From the NCBI GenBank assembly GCA_944376745.1, contig CALWDR010000175.1:1-36704 (forward strand): DNA of 36,704 bases. Direction: 5' to 3'. How positions within the stretch are numbered: the stretch's first letter is position 1; every line of letters starts with the position of its first letter. The notes under the pieces are model-generated. The model was given only the letters and a program-made list of their open reading frames with translations. It did no database searches and was not told where the DNA came from. The stretch is from an uncultured Lachnospiraceae bacterium. Its GTDB lineage: Bacteria > Bacillota > Clostridia > Lachnospirales > Lachnospiraceae. The position numbers and the translations under genes were made by a program. Of the stretch, positions 24,242 to 32,726 are shown piece by piece.

Positions 24242-24673
24242 CTAAATGGAAATGCCCAGCTCCGCCATATGCTCTGCGATCTCCTCCACGTCGTCGTACT
24301 GGCTGGTGGCGTTCCAGCGGTCTTTACTCCATATCTCAATGTGGTTCAGCACGCCGGCCAGCACCACATCCTTTTCCAACCCGGCAAATTCCCGAAGGAC
24401 TGCCGGAAGTAAGATTCTTCCCTGCTTGTCCACCTCGCAGACGGCTGCTCCCGCGAAGAAAAAGCGCGCAAATTTTCTGGCGTCCTTGGAGAACTGCGAC
24501 ACGCTTCGGAACTTCTCCTCAATGACCTTCCACTCCTCGGCAGGGTACACAAACAGGCATCCGTCCAGCCCCTTTGTCGCCACAAATTCATCTCCTAAAA
24601 GCTCTCTGAATTTGGAAGGAACTATCAGTCTGCCCTTGGCGTCTATCGTATGGTTGTATTCACCCATGAACAT
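24242..24673 (-). CDS. mraZ: Transcriptional regulator MraZ
   Basis: This 143-residue protein has two SpoVT/AbrB-like repeats, each with the DxKGR motif: [22 protein letters not shown] in the first half and [19 protein letters not shown] in the second. MraZ forms ring oligomers, binds direct repeats upstream of its own gene and represses the dcw cluster. The open frame continues to 24826, but the extra N-terminal residues are encoded by the operator and leader, so ATG 24673 (AGGTG upstream, normal family length) is the start. It is the first gene of the cluster. Confidence 0.96.
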   Translation of the reverse strand: MFMGEYNHTIDAKGRLIVPSKFRELLGDEFVATKGLDGCLFVYPAEEWKVIEEKFRSVSQFSKDARKFARFFFAGAAVCEVDKQGRILLPAVLREFAGLEKDVVLAGVLNHIEIWSKDRWNATSQYDDVEEIAEHMAELGISI

Positions 24674-24789
24674 CCGAATCACCTGCCAAACCAAGGAGGG
24701 ATGAGGGAAATCAGAACCTGTCTCAGCCGGTTCTTCCGCGCCCTGAAAATGCGGTACCTCTGCATTTGCAGCCACAGCGGCGCGTTTTT

Positions 24790-24829
24790 CCTCCACTTTA
24801 CACCCTTTTCTACCACTTTGCTCCACTTT
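24790..24829 (-). promoter_or_regulatory. MraZ operator: four 10-bp direct repeats
   Basis: On the minus strand four contiguous 10-mers read AAAGTGGAGC, AAAGTGGTAG, AAAAGGGTGT and AAAGTGGAGG, giving a GTGG or GGTG core once per helical turn. This is the known arrangement of MraZ boxes. They begin just downstream of the -10 element, so bound MraZ would block initiation or clearance. Confidence 0.88.
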
Positions 24830-24835
24830 TACTCT

Positions 24836-24864
24836 ATTCTAGCTCAAAACACGGGAAAAAGCAA
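24836..24864 (-). promoter_or_regulatory. Promoter of the mraZ/dcw operon
   Basis: On the minus strand, -35 TTGCTT (24864-24859), a 17-base spacer and -10 TAGAAT (24841-24836) stand directly upstream of the MraZ boxes. The leader to the mraZ start is about 155 bases. Confidence 0.75.
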
Positions 24865-24866
24865 GC

Positions 24867-24903
24867 AAAAAAACAGCAGGAAAAGATTTTTCTTTTCCTG
24901 CTG
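24867..24903 (-). terminator. Rho-independent terminator after the Spo0E-like gene
   Basis: On the minus strand a perfect 12-bp stem CAGCAGGAAAAG / CTTTTCCTGCTG with a 6-base loop (24903-24874) is followed by seven T residues (24873-24867). It insulates the dcw promoter from the upstream gene. Confidence 0.93.
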
Positions 24904-24965
24904 CCCTCTCTCTTTTTGCAGCCGCCCAGGGATCTGTACGACTGCCTCTTTCATTCTCTTTCAAG

Positions 24966-25130
24966 TCAGGCCACCGGCACGCTTGTCCGTTCCTCCAATA
25001 TAACGTAATATTCGATCAAACGGTCCAGCTCCAGACTCAGCCTGTAGCGCATTTGTTCACTGCACCCTCCTTCGATGGCGTCATCCAGTTTTCTGCGAGC
25101 GGTTTCAATCTCTCTCTGTAAGTTCTCCAC
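24966..25130 (-). CDS. Spo0E-family aspartyl-phosphate phosphatase (small protein)
   Basis: A 54-residue reading frame begins at GTG 25130, ten bases after AAGGAG. It translates as (M)ENLQREIETARRKLDDAIE, then GGCSEQMRYRLSLELDRLIEYYVILEERTSVPVA. Two short helices separated by a turn and the signature SxxLDxLIxxYY (here residues 32-42) match Spo0E-like phosphatases, which dephosphorylate response regulators such as Spo0A-P and so restrain sporulation. It has its own promoter (25356-25384), a leader of about 220 bases and a strong terminator 63 bases downstream, so it is a single-gene unit beside the dcw cluster. The target regulator is inference. Confidence 0.82.
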   Translation of the reverse strand: MENLQREIETARRKLDDAIEGGCSEQMRYRLSLELDRLIEYYVILEERTSVPVA

Positions 25131-25349
25131 GACCTCTCATCTCCTTCAAAACGTTCTCTTATGCCCCATACATCTTCTTCTCCTGCGCTTTCCTCCTGAC
25201 GCCCAGCCAGCCCACGGCGGGCCGTTTTGTTTTCTCTGTCTTCCTATATATTATGTACCTTTGCGCCCCTTGTACCCAGCCAGTATCTGTCAGCTCTGGC
25301 AGCGGTTTCCTCAGGCGTATGTCAGTAATTCCCTTTTTCTCTTCCGCCT
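25131..25349 (-). other. Long 5' leader of the Spo0E-like gene
   Basis: From the predicted transcription start (near 25349) to the GTG there are about 220 untranslated bases. The leader can fold locally (GCCAG/CTGGC near its middle; GCCC/GGGC further on). It also contains an open frame of about 60 codons, ending at a TAA near 25158, that lacks any ATG, GTG or TTG near its start. I do not recognise a known riboswitch class. Confidence 0.4.
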
Positions 25350-25355
25350 TGACTT

Positions 25356-25384
25356 ATTCTACTATGTTCCGCCCCAAAAATCAA
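25356..25384 (-). promoter_or_regulatory. Promoter of the Spo0E-like gene
   Basis: On the minus strand, -35 TTGATT (25384-25379), a 17-base spacer and -10 TAGAAT (25361-25356) form a near-consensus housekeeping promoter. Confidence 0.65.
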
Positions 25385-25466
25385 ACAAATTCCTCTCCGA
25401 ATTTCCGGCATCCTTCGACAAAATTCCTTCCCATTCTCTGCATTTCCCCTTTTCGGGCAAAAAAGT

Positions 25467-25514
25467 ACCACTACATTTTGTAGAAATATACACATTCATA
25501 CAAAATGTAGTGGT
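25467..25514. repeat. Perfect 16-bp inverted repeat downstream of the DUF1540 gene
   Basis: ACCACTACATTTTGTA (25467-25482) and its exact reverse complement (25499-25514) flank a 16-base spacer. T-runs follow the stem on both strands (six T after two bases on the minus strand), so it may act as a bidirectional terminator. The left arm extends to a shorter dyad, CTACA-N3-TGTAG, resembling operators of BlaI/MecI-type repressors. Confidence 0.8.
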
Positions 25515-25569
25515 TTTCTTTACGCGGTTTTGACAGCACCTTCCCCAAACCGCAATGGAGACCGAAAAA

Positions 25570-25887
25570 TCAGCACCTGCATTCGAAGCTGGAGCACTCC
25601 GTATCCTCGCAGTTGCAGGCGTGGGCGCCGGCAATGCCGATCTCCCTGGCCGTACACTCACAGTCCTCGTTAAACACGCATTTTTCCGCCTCGCAGTCCA
25701 CCTCGATCATTTTGCTGGGATGGTCCATGGAATTGGCGGACCGCTCCCCCGTCCTCTCCCGGAAGCTGCCGCAGCAGGTGGCGGAGGGCTCTCTGGCTTC
25801 CTTTCCCTCCACCATAATGTCACCCTTGCTGCAATAACGGTCTTCATTGTACATGCAGGTTTGTGCCGAACATTTTAACTGAGTCAT
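25570..25887 (-). CDS. DUF1540 Cys-rich protein (two tandem domains)
   Basis: This 105-residue protein contains 14 cysteines in two related halves: CSAQTCMYNEDRYC...CCGSF and CEAEKCVFNEDCEC...CSSF. Each half fits the DUF1540 pattern (C-x4-C-x-[YF]-N-x3-C), common in clostridia and thought to bind metal; the function is unknown. ATG 25887 has AAAGGAG eight bases upstream; the frame extends to a TTG at 25908. It stands alone between thrS and the Spo0E-like gene. Confidence 0.88.
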   Translation of the reverse strand: MTQLKCSAQTCMYNEDRYCSKGDIMVEGKEAREPSATCCGSFRERTGERSANSMDHPSKMIEVDCEAEKCVFNEDCECTAREIGIAGAHACNCEDTECSSFECRC

Positions 25888-25997
25888 AATCGTTGCTCCT
25901 TTTTTCAAAATTTTGTCAACGATAGTATGACCCGGAATCTTCGTCTTATGCGCGCCGGCACATTTTTTGTAAAAGCCGGGGCCGATGGCTTCATTCT

Positions 25998-26028
25998 GTA
26001 CCAGGAAAGCCGCCTTGCCCCCTGGTAC
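25998..26028 (-). repeat. Hairpin in the gap after thrS
   Basis: An 8-bp perfect inverted repeat, GTACCAGG / CCTGGTAC, with a 15-base loop lies 39 bases after the thrS stop. No U-tract follows directly, so it is only a possible end or processing signal of the thrS transcript. Confidence 0.4.
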
Positions 26029-26066
26029 GGAGCATCTCCCCCGTCACAGCCCCTGCCTGGTCTTAC

Positions 26067-28022
26067 TTACTGCTCCTCCACTTCGATCTTGCGGATCTCC
26101 TTAGTGCGGATCTCCCTGCAGATGTCCTCGATAAAGTCCGCCAGGGCCCTGGCTCCCTCGTCCCCCCTGTAGCGGCTGCGGACGGAGACGGTGTGGTCCT
26201 CCTCCTCCTTCTGGCCCACCACCAGCATGTAGGGCACCTTGTTTATGCGGCTCTCGCGGATCTTGTAGCCGATCTTCTCGGAGCGCAGATCCACCGTGGC
26301 CTGGATGCCGTTGTCCTTTAACTCCGCCAGCACCTTCTGGGCATAGTCGTTGTATTTATCAGAAATAGGCAGAACCCGCACCTGCTCCGGGCAGAGCCAG
26401 GTGGGGAACTGTCCGGCATATTTTTCAATAAGCCAGGCCAGGGTACGCTCGTAGCAGCCCATACTGGTCCGGTGGATGATGTAGGGGCGCTGCTTCTCAC
26501 CGTTCTGGTCGATGTAGTACATGTCGAACTGCTCCGCCAGCACCGCGTCCCACTGGATGGTGATCATGGTGTCCTCCTTGCCGTAAACGTTCTTGGCCTG
26601 GATATCCACCTTGGGGCCGTAGAAGGCCGCCTCGCCCTCCGCCTCGTAGAAGGGGATTTCAAGCTCGGTAAGCACCCTGCGGATGCTCTCCTGGGTCTCC
26701 TCCCACACGGACTCGTCACCGATGTATTTTTCCTTGTTGTTGGGGTCCCACTTGGACAGGCGGTAGGTCACGTCCTCCTCCACGCCCAGAGTCCTTAAGC
26801 ACTTTCTGGCCAGCGCCAGGCAGCCCTTGAACTCCTCCACCATCTGGTCCGGGCGCACGATCAGGTGTCCCTCGGAAATGGTGAACTGACGCACACGGGT
26901 CAGGCCGTGCATTTCCCCGGAATCCTCGTTCCGGAACAGGGTGGAAGTCTCCCCGTAGCGCAGAGGCAGATCCCGATAGGATTTCTGGCTGGCCTTGTAT
27001 ACATAATACTGGAAGGGGCAGGTCATGGGACGCAGGGCAAACACCTCTTTGTCCTTCTCCTCATCCCCCAGCACAAACATGCCTTCCTTGTAATGGTCCC
27101 AGTGGCCGGAGATCTTATAAAGGTCGCTCTTGGCCATCAGGGGCGTCTTGGTCCTCACATAGCCCCATTTTTCCTCCTCGTCCTCGATCCAGCGCTGCAT
27201 GGTCTGGATCATCTTGGCGCCCTTGGGCATCAACAGGGGAAGGCACTGGCCGATGACGTCCACGGTGGTAAACAGCTCCATCTCCCGGCCCAGCTTGTTG
27301 TGGTCCCGCTTCTTGATGTCCTCCAGATGCTCCAGATACTGGGCAAGCTCCTCCTTCTTGGCGAAGGCGGTGCCGTAGATCCGCTGCAGCTGCGCCCGAT
27401 TGGAATCCCCCCGCCAGTAGGCCATGGAGGAGGAGATCAGCTTGAAGGCCTTGATGTTCTTGGTGCTCATCAGGTGCGGGCCCGCGCACAGGTCCACAAA
27501 TTCTCCCTGGCGGTAGAAGGAGATCTCCGCGTCGGCGGGCAGATCCTCGATAAGCTCCACCTTGTAGGGCTCCTCCTTCTCCTTCATGAAGGCGATGGCT
27601 TCCTCCCGAGGCAGGGTGAACCGCGTGAGCCTCGCCCCCTCCTTGATGACCTTCTTCATCTCCTTCTCGATCTCATCCAGGTCCTCCCTGGAAAATGGCT
27701 CCGTGTCGAAGTCATAGTAAAATCCCGTGTCGATGGAGGGGCCGATGGCCAGCTTGGCCTCGGGCCGCACCCGTTTCACGGCCTCAGCCAGCACGTGGGA
27801 GGTGGTATGGCGCAACGCCGCCAGGCCCTTCTCATCGTTGGCGGTCAGGATATTCAATTCACAATCCTTATCGATCACGGTGCGCAGATCCTCCACCCTG
27901 CCGTCCACTTCCCCGGCTGTGGCCGCCCGGGCCAGGCCCTCGCTGATGTCAAGGGCAATGTCGTAAATGGTTTTCGCGTTTTCGTATTCCTTTACGGAAC
28001 CGTCTTTTAATGTGATTTTCAT
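26067..28022 (-). CDS. thrS: Threonine-tRNA ligase
   Basis: ThrRS charges tRNA-Thr in the cytosol. The 651-residue protein shows the full bacterial layout: TGS domain (1-62), editing domain with HTTSHVLAEAVKR and DLCAGPH, class II catalytic core with the zinc-binding Cys in RPMTCPF, motif 2 FRNEDSGEMHGLTRVRQF, and motif 3 HRTSMGCYERTLAWLIE. The C-terminal anticodon-binding domain contains RSEKIGYKIRES and [16 protein letters not shown] lies ten bases before the ATG. It is a single-gene unit controlled by a T-box leader with its own promoter. Confidence 0.98.
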   Translation of the reverse strand: MKITLKDGSVKEYENAKTIYDIALDISEGLARAATAGEVDGRVEDLRTVIDKDCELNILTANDEKGLAALRHTTSHVLAEAVKRVRPEAKLAIGPSIDTGFYYDFDTEPFSREDLDEIEKEMKKVIKEGARLTRFTLPREEAIAFMKEKEEPYKVELIEDLPADAEISFYRQGEFVDLCAGPHLMSTKNIKAFKLISSSMAYWRGDSNRAQLQRIYGTAFAKKEELAQYLEHLEDIKKRDHNKLGREMELFTTVDVIGQCLPLLMPKGAKMIQTMQRWIEDEEEKWGYVRTKTPLMAKSDLYKISGHWDHYKEGMFVLGDEEKDKEVFALRPMTCPFQYYVYKASQKSYRDLPLRYGETSTLFRNEDSGEMHGLTRVRQFTISEGHLIVRPDQMVEEFKGCLALARKCLRTLGVEEDVTYRLSKWDPNNKEKYIGDESVWEETQESIRRVLTELEIPFYEAEGEAAFYGPKVDIQAKNVYGKEDTMITIQWDAVLAEQFDMYYIDQNGEKQRPYIIHRTSMGCYERTLAWLIEKYAGQFPTWLCPEQVRVLPISDKYNDYAQKVLAELKDNGIQATVDLRSEKIGYKIRESRINKVPYMLVVGQKEEEDHTVSVRSRYRGDEGARALADFIEDICREIRTKEIRKIEVEEQ

Positions 28023-28095
28023 TGTATTTTCTCTCCTTTGCTATTTATTGCTGCTAACTTTGTTTTCTCCTGCGGGTGGAGATTTATTATGAAAT

Positions 28096-28420
28096 AAAAA
28101 ATCCCACGCACTACGCACTGTAATGCATGGGACGAATAACTCGCGGTTCCACCCTGCTTGCCCTGGCGGCCAAAGGCCCTCCAAAGCCACTCATCTGATG
28201 ATAACGGAATCACCGGGCCGTATTGGGGCCACTCGGAGCTGGTCTTCAAATGCTTCCCAGTAAGCCGCTTCCAGCGCCGGAAAAGTCTGCGCCTGCATGC
28301 TGCCGGCCTCTCATGGAAAACGCTCCACGAAGGTCCATCCTTTTCCCCGGCGGCTCTCTCTGATCTGTTCCACATCCTACTCGTCTCGTCAATGTGTTTT
28401 CTTTATAGTTCTCATTACTT
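28096..28420 (-). promoter_or_regulatory. T-box riboswitch (tRNA-Thr) controlling thrS
   Basis: The minus-strand leader carries the invariant T-box AGGGTGGAACCGCGAG (28155-28140). A 13-bp terminator stem (28132-28120 with 28114-28102) and six U residues (28101-28096) follow. Upstream, the Stem I region includes AGAGAG and the specifier segment GAAG-ACC-AGC, whose codon ACC (28243-28241) fits threonine. Uncharged tRNA-Thr would bind the specifier and T-box and stabilise the antiterminator, raising thrS expression when threonine is short. Confidence 0.93.
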
Positions 28421-28424
28421 CCTT

Positions 28425-28453
28425 ATTGTAGTCCCTTTTGCGTCAAATGTAAA
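28425..28453 (-). promoter_or_regulatory. thrS promoter
   Basis: On the minus strand, -35 TTTACA (28453-28448), a 17-base spacer and -10 TACAAT (28430-28425) lie immediately upstream of the T-box leader, ten bases after the SEC-C gene stop. Confidence 0.75.
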
Positions 28454-28463
28454 GAGGGAAAAT

Positions 28464-28967
<504 letters not shown>

Positions 28968-29184
28968 GTTCTTACCATCCTTTATTTCTTTTCGGGCTGC
29001 CACCTGACAGAATCCGTCTTCGGCTTTTCCTCCGTCAAAATGACAAATCCCGCCAAATGCACTTCTATAGTATAGCGCATTCCGCGGAATTTTTCAATAA
29101 GGAATTCTCAGCCGGCACATTTTGGCGGCATATTCTGGGCGCATTTGCGGCTGTTTCTTCGTGGACACAGCGATCTGTCCGCTG

Positions 29185-30069
29185 CTAGGACCGAACCGGG
29201 TTTTCCTCAAAGAACTGGTTGATTCCCTCCAGAATCCCCCGGGCGATCTCCTCCTGATAGTCGTCATCCAGAAGCTTCTTTCGCTCGCCCGGCGTGGTGA
29301 GAAAGCCTGTCTCGATCAGGCAGGCGGGCATGGTGTTATTCTCCACCACCACAAAGTCGCTGTCCGTCACCACTCCAAGGCTCTTGGCGCCGGTGTTCGC
29401 AAGCACCGCGTCGAAAATGGCGTTGGCCAGGTCGGGGCTTTTGCGGTTGGAGGCTTCGTTGCAATAGATCTCCATCCCGGTGATAGTGGTGCTGTTGTCC
29501 ACCGCGTTCTGATGGATGCTCACGAAAACGTCTGCCTGATTTTTGGCCGCCACCTGTACCCTTTCACTCAGATTCGGATAGGTATCGCCCTCCCTGGTCA
29601 TGACGACCTTATAGCCGGCCTCCTTCAGCAAAGCTTCCAGCTTCAGGGCAATCTCCAGATTGATGTCCTTCTCATAGACCGCCTCCCCGTCGCTGCCCTC
29701 CCACAGAGTTCCCGGGTCCTTGCCCCCATGCCCGGGGTCCACAACGACACAGATCTCTTCCGGTTCTTCCTCCACCGGTTCTCTGTTTACGGGCTCTTTC
29801 TCACCGGCGCCGTCACCGCCTGCGGGATCCTTAAGATCCTCATATGTAGTGTCCACGGTCTGCGGACCTCCCTGCATTTCCTCCCGCTTCACGGTCTCTC
29901 CCGCCTGCGTTTTTCGGATCCTGCTTAAGCTCACCGCCGCCGTTATCACCAGCGCCAACGCAGCAGCCACAGCCAGGCAGGTCCTGCGGATAATCTGCTG
30001 CTGCCGCCGCCTTCTCTGCCTGGCTCTTCTTACCTCCAACGCCCTTCGTTCCCTCATCCTGTCATCCAA
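29185..30069 (-). CDS. N-acetylmuramoyl-L-alanine amidase (Amidase_3, CwlD-like)
   Basis: This 294-residue exported zinc amidase cleaves the MurNAc-L-Ala bond of peptidoglycan. A basic N-terminus and one membrane segment (about 28-48) are followed by an acidic linker. The Amidase_3 domain has the zinc ligands His in VVDPGHGG, Glu in YEKDIN, His in SIHQNA and the catalytic Glu in IETGFLT. The single short catalytic domain without cell-wall binding repeats resembles CwlD or AmiC-type hydrolases. TTG 30069 is the likely start, with GGAGG ten bases upstream; the next in-frame ATG (30057) is too far from it. Confidence 0.93.
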   Translation of the reverse strand: MDDRMRERRALEVRRARQRRRRQQQIIRRTCLAVAAALALVITAAVSLSRIRKTQAGETVKREEMQGGPQTVDTTYEDLKDPAGGDGAGEKEPVNREPVEEEPEEICVVVDPGHGGKDPGTLWEGSDGEAVYEKDINLEIALKLEALLKEAGYKVVMTREGDTYPNLSERVQVAAKNQADVFVSIHQNAVDNSTTITGMEIYCNEASNRKSPDLANAIFDAVLANTGAKSLGVVTDSDFVVVENNTMPACLIETGFLTTPGERKKLLDDDYQEEIARGILEGINQFFEENPVRS

Positions 30070-30219
30070 CTGTAAGGCACCTCCTGCATTCTCTATTGCT
30101 ATTTTAGCAGAAAAATGTTTGAAAGTACACTATAGATTGTACGAAAAATGTAAAATTTTTGAAGGGCGGGTTACATTTTGCGAGATGGGGAAATATTCAG
30201 CCATGTCATGGTTCAAGAT

Positions 30220-30791
30220 TTAAACCCCGCGCTGTCTGATCACCTCCCGGTACCACTCCGCGCTCTTCTTCGGAATCCGCTGTTTCGTCTTGTAGTCCGT
30301 ATAATACAGGCCATACCGCAGAGTATACCCCGCCGACCACTCGAAATTATCCAAAAGCGACCACACATAGTAGCCCTTCACCGGAATGCCGTCCTCCATC
30401 GCCTTATGGAGCCAGATTAATATCTGCCGCAGATACGCAATGCGCTCTTCATCCTCTAAAAGCTCCTCCAGGTTCTTGGAATCCTCCTGCGCCAGTCCGT
30501 TTTCCGTCATGTAAATGGGAATGTCCACGCCATACTTCTCCACCAGCATATGAAGGACCTGATAAACAGCCTCGGGATGAGACTGGGGCTTGTCCTGAAA
30601 ATTCCCGCCGGCCTTTACTTTTTTCTCCTGGAGCTCCTTAGGCCCGGCATTGTCATAAATACCATTATAAAAATTCAATCCGTAAAAGTCCAGGCGCTGT
30701 CTGATGACGTCAAAATCTCCCTCCCGAACCTCCGGCGTCATGTGCTTCTCCCTCATATACACATAAAATCCTCTGGAAATTCATACTTCAT
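30220..30791 (-). pseudogene. GH1 beta-glucosidase with a large internal deletion
   Basis: A start (ATG 30791, AGGGG upstream, five bases after the permease stop) encodes MKYEFPEDFM, the usual beginning of GH1 beta-glucosidases, and then hits a TGA within three codons. In another frame the sequence resumes (30762 to 30220) as the C-terminal third of a GH1 enzyme: DFYGLNFYNG, the nucleophile Glu in IYMTENG, and the substrate loop WSLLDNFEWSAGYTLRYG. About 270 residues carrying the acid/base Glu are missing. The gene is thus a frame-shifted internal deletion of what was the hydrolase of this sugar operon. Confidence 0.85.
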
Positions 30792-30796
30792 CTTAT

Positions 30797-31699
30797 CTAC
30801 CCCTTCACTGCGCCGATCATGACGCCCTTCGTAAAATATTTTTGAAGGAAGGGGTAAATACACAGAACGGGTACCGTAGACACCACAATGGCGGCATATT
30901 TTAACCCCTCCGAATACTGATCAAAATTGTCAAAGCCCGCACTGCTTAAGGAAACATCATTTACCAGAAGGACCGCCCGGATGATATTCTGGATGGGCAG
31001 GAGGTCCGACTCCGTAATGTACACCGACGCCGTAAACCAGTCGTTCCACCGGGCCACGCCGTAATAAAGAGCCAGCACAGCCAGAGTAGGCTTAACCAGC
31101 GGAAGCACGATCTTAAATAACACCTGAAAATCATTGGCTCCGTCGATATAAGCGGATTCTTTCAGGCTATCAGGGATCGCCTCCATGGCCGTCTTACAGA
31201 TGATCGCGTTATAGACGCTTAGGCAGCCGGGAATGATCAGCGCCAGCAGCGTATCATATAATCCAAGATCTTTCACATTCAACAGACCTGGTATCAAACC
31301 GCCGCTGAAAAACATGGTAAAAAGGATAAGCGCCACCACCAGCTTCTTGAACATCATGCCGGTGCAGGCCATAAAATAACCGCACAATACCGTCATCACC
31401 AGACTTAAGGGCAGGGAACCAAGCAGCACCAGCACGGAATTTTTAAAGCTGTTTACGATCAGAGGATGTTCAAACACCATTTTATAGGCCCCCAGAGTAA
31501 ACTGTTCCGGCCACAGCACCAGTCCCGTATATTTCGCAATGTCCGTGCTGTTGCTGAAAGACAGCACGATCACATACCACATAGGATACAGCGTCACAAG
31601 AACCAGCCCTATCATCAATAGATACAGGATAACGTTAAACAATAGGTCCTTCCCGTTTTTTCTCTTTCTTCTCCGCATTCTTACCTTTGTTCTTGTCAT
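30797..31699 (-). CDS. Carbohydrate ABC transporter permease, YtcP/MalG type (second locus)
   Basis: This 300-residue permease has six predicted membrane segments and the EAA loop SAYIDGANDFQVLFKIVLPLVKP. The C-terminus YPFLQKYFTKGVMIGAVKG closely resembles that of the permease at 3819-4724, showing the same YtcP subgroup. Its gene lies 17 bases behind the LplB-type partner and five bases ahead of the broken GH1 gene. It is intact. As in the left locus, no ATPase gene is nearby. Confidence 0.93.
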   Translation of the reverse strand: MTRTKVRMRRRKRKNGKDLLFNVILYLLMIGLVLVTLYPMWYVIVLSFSNSTDIAKYTGLVLWPEQFTLGAYKMVFEHPLIVNSFKNSVLVLLGSLPLSLVMTVLCGYFMACTGMMFKKLVVALILFTMFFSGGLIPGLLNVKDLGLYDTLLALIIPGCLSVYNAIICKTAMEAIPDSLKESAYIDGANDFQVLFKIVLPLVKPTLAVLALYYGVARWNDWFTASVYITESDLLPIQNIIRAVLLVNDVSLSSAGFDNFDQYSEGLKYAAIVVSTVPVLCIYPFLQKYFTKGVMIGAVKG

Positions 31700-31716
31700 T
31701 TTATCACCGCCCTCTG

Positions 31717-32700
31717 TCAGAATAGTCCGCTTTGCCCCATCTTCTTGCTGATCTTATTGGCAACCAGCAGGAAAAATAGGTTGACCACGGAATTAAAAAG
31801 CCCCACCGCCGTGCTGTAGCTAAAGTCCGCGTCAAGCAGGCCCTTCCGGTATACATAGGTGGAGATCACGTCCGCCACCTCATAGGTCAGAGGCTGGTAC
31901 AGCAGCAGGATTTTCTCATACCCCACATTCAAAATACTGCCCAGATTCAGGATCAGCAGCATGGAAATGGTGGGGAGCAGTCCCGGCAGCGTGATAGAGA
32001 TCATCTGTCTGAGCCGCCCGGCCCCGTCTACACGGGCCGCTTCGTACTGCTCCTGGTCGATTCCCGACAAAGCCGCCAGATAGATAATGGAATTCCAGCC
32101 AACGCCCTGCCAGATACCAGAAAGGATATAGATCGGATAAAAAAGACTGGTATTGGACAAGAGATTTGCCCTGGTTCCTCCAAATAAAGCGATGATGTCG
32201 TTAAATATCCCATTGGTCTGACAAAACGCCTTGATCATGGCACAGGCTACCACCATGGCGATGAAATGCGGCATATAGGAAATGGTCTGTACGGTCCGTT
32301 TAAACCACCGGACGCGGATCTCATTTAAGAGCAGCGCCAGCAGGATCGGCGCCGGAAATGAGAATACCAGCGTCAGCAGACTGATGGTAAATGTATTGCG
32401 CAGAAGCTGCCAGAAATAAGGGTCCTGTAAAAATCGGGCAAAATTGTCGAATCCCACCCATGGGCTCCCCGCTATTCCTACACTGGCACGAAACCGCTGA
32501 AAGGCAATGACAATTCCATACATGGGTTTGTAATGAAATAGGATAAAATAAATCAGTACGGGAAGCACGATCAAATATTTAAACTTGTGTCTCTTAAAAT
32601 CCCGGGCAATCCGCTTTCTCAGAGTCGCGGCACTGCCAGGACGCCCGCCTTCGGCGGCAAGCCGCCGTGCTTTTTGTTTATACGCAATCGACCTGCTCAT
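31717..32700 (-). CDS. Carbohydrate ABC transporter permease, LplB/MalF type (second locus)
   Basis: This 327-residue permease has a basic N-terminus, about six membrane segments, the EAA loop EAARVDGAGRLRQMISITLPG and the family ending VANKISKKMGQSGLF. GAGGAGGAATT immediately precedes the ATG, a near-ideal ribosome binding site. It forms the channel with the YtcP-type protein downstream and receives sugar from the lipoprotein encoded upstream. Confidence 0.93.
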   Translation of the reverse strand: MSRSIAYKQKARRLAAEGGRPGSAATLRKRIARDFKRHKFKYLIVLPVLIYFILFHYKPMYGIVIAFQRFRASVGIAGSPWVGFDNFARFLQDPYFWQLLRNTFTISLLTLVFSFPAPILLALLLNEIRVRWFKRTVQTISYMPHFIAMVVACAMIKAFCQTNGIFNDIIALFGGTRANLLSNTSLFYPIYILSGIWQGVGWNSIIYLAALSGIDQEQYEAARVDGAGRLRQMISITLPGLLPTISMLLILNLGSILNVGYEKILLLYQPLTYEVADVISTYVYRKGLLDADFSYSTAVGLFNSVVNLFFLLVANKISKKMGQSGLF

Positions 32701-32726
32701 AATTCCTCCTCGTTTTCTGTCTGAAA

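Noticed and set aside
24674..24826. N-terminal extension of MraZ to a GTG at 24826
   Set aside because: The extension is encoded by the operator boxes and leader; the normal family start and length are obtained from ATG 24673.
25131..25349. Cyclic di-GMP (GEMM) riboswitch in the Spo0E-like leader
   Set aside because: A short CGCAAAG match is present, but the GGCAAACC segment, tetraloop and receptor expected of that class are not.
25362..25661. 99-codon minus-strand frame across the inverted repeat
   Set aside because: It overlaps the DUF1540 gene in another frame, has no ribosome binding site and shows no recognisable domain.
26865..28010. A 381-codon plus-strand open frame opposite thrS
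   Set aside because: It is an antisense shadow of a fully conserved thrS gene; no ribosome binding site and a low-complexity Leu/Gly/His-rich translation.
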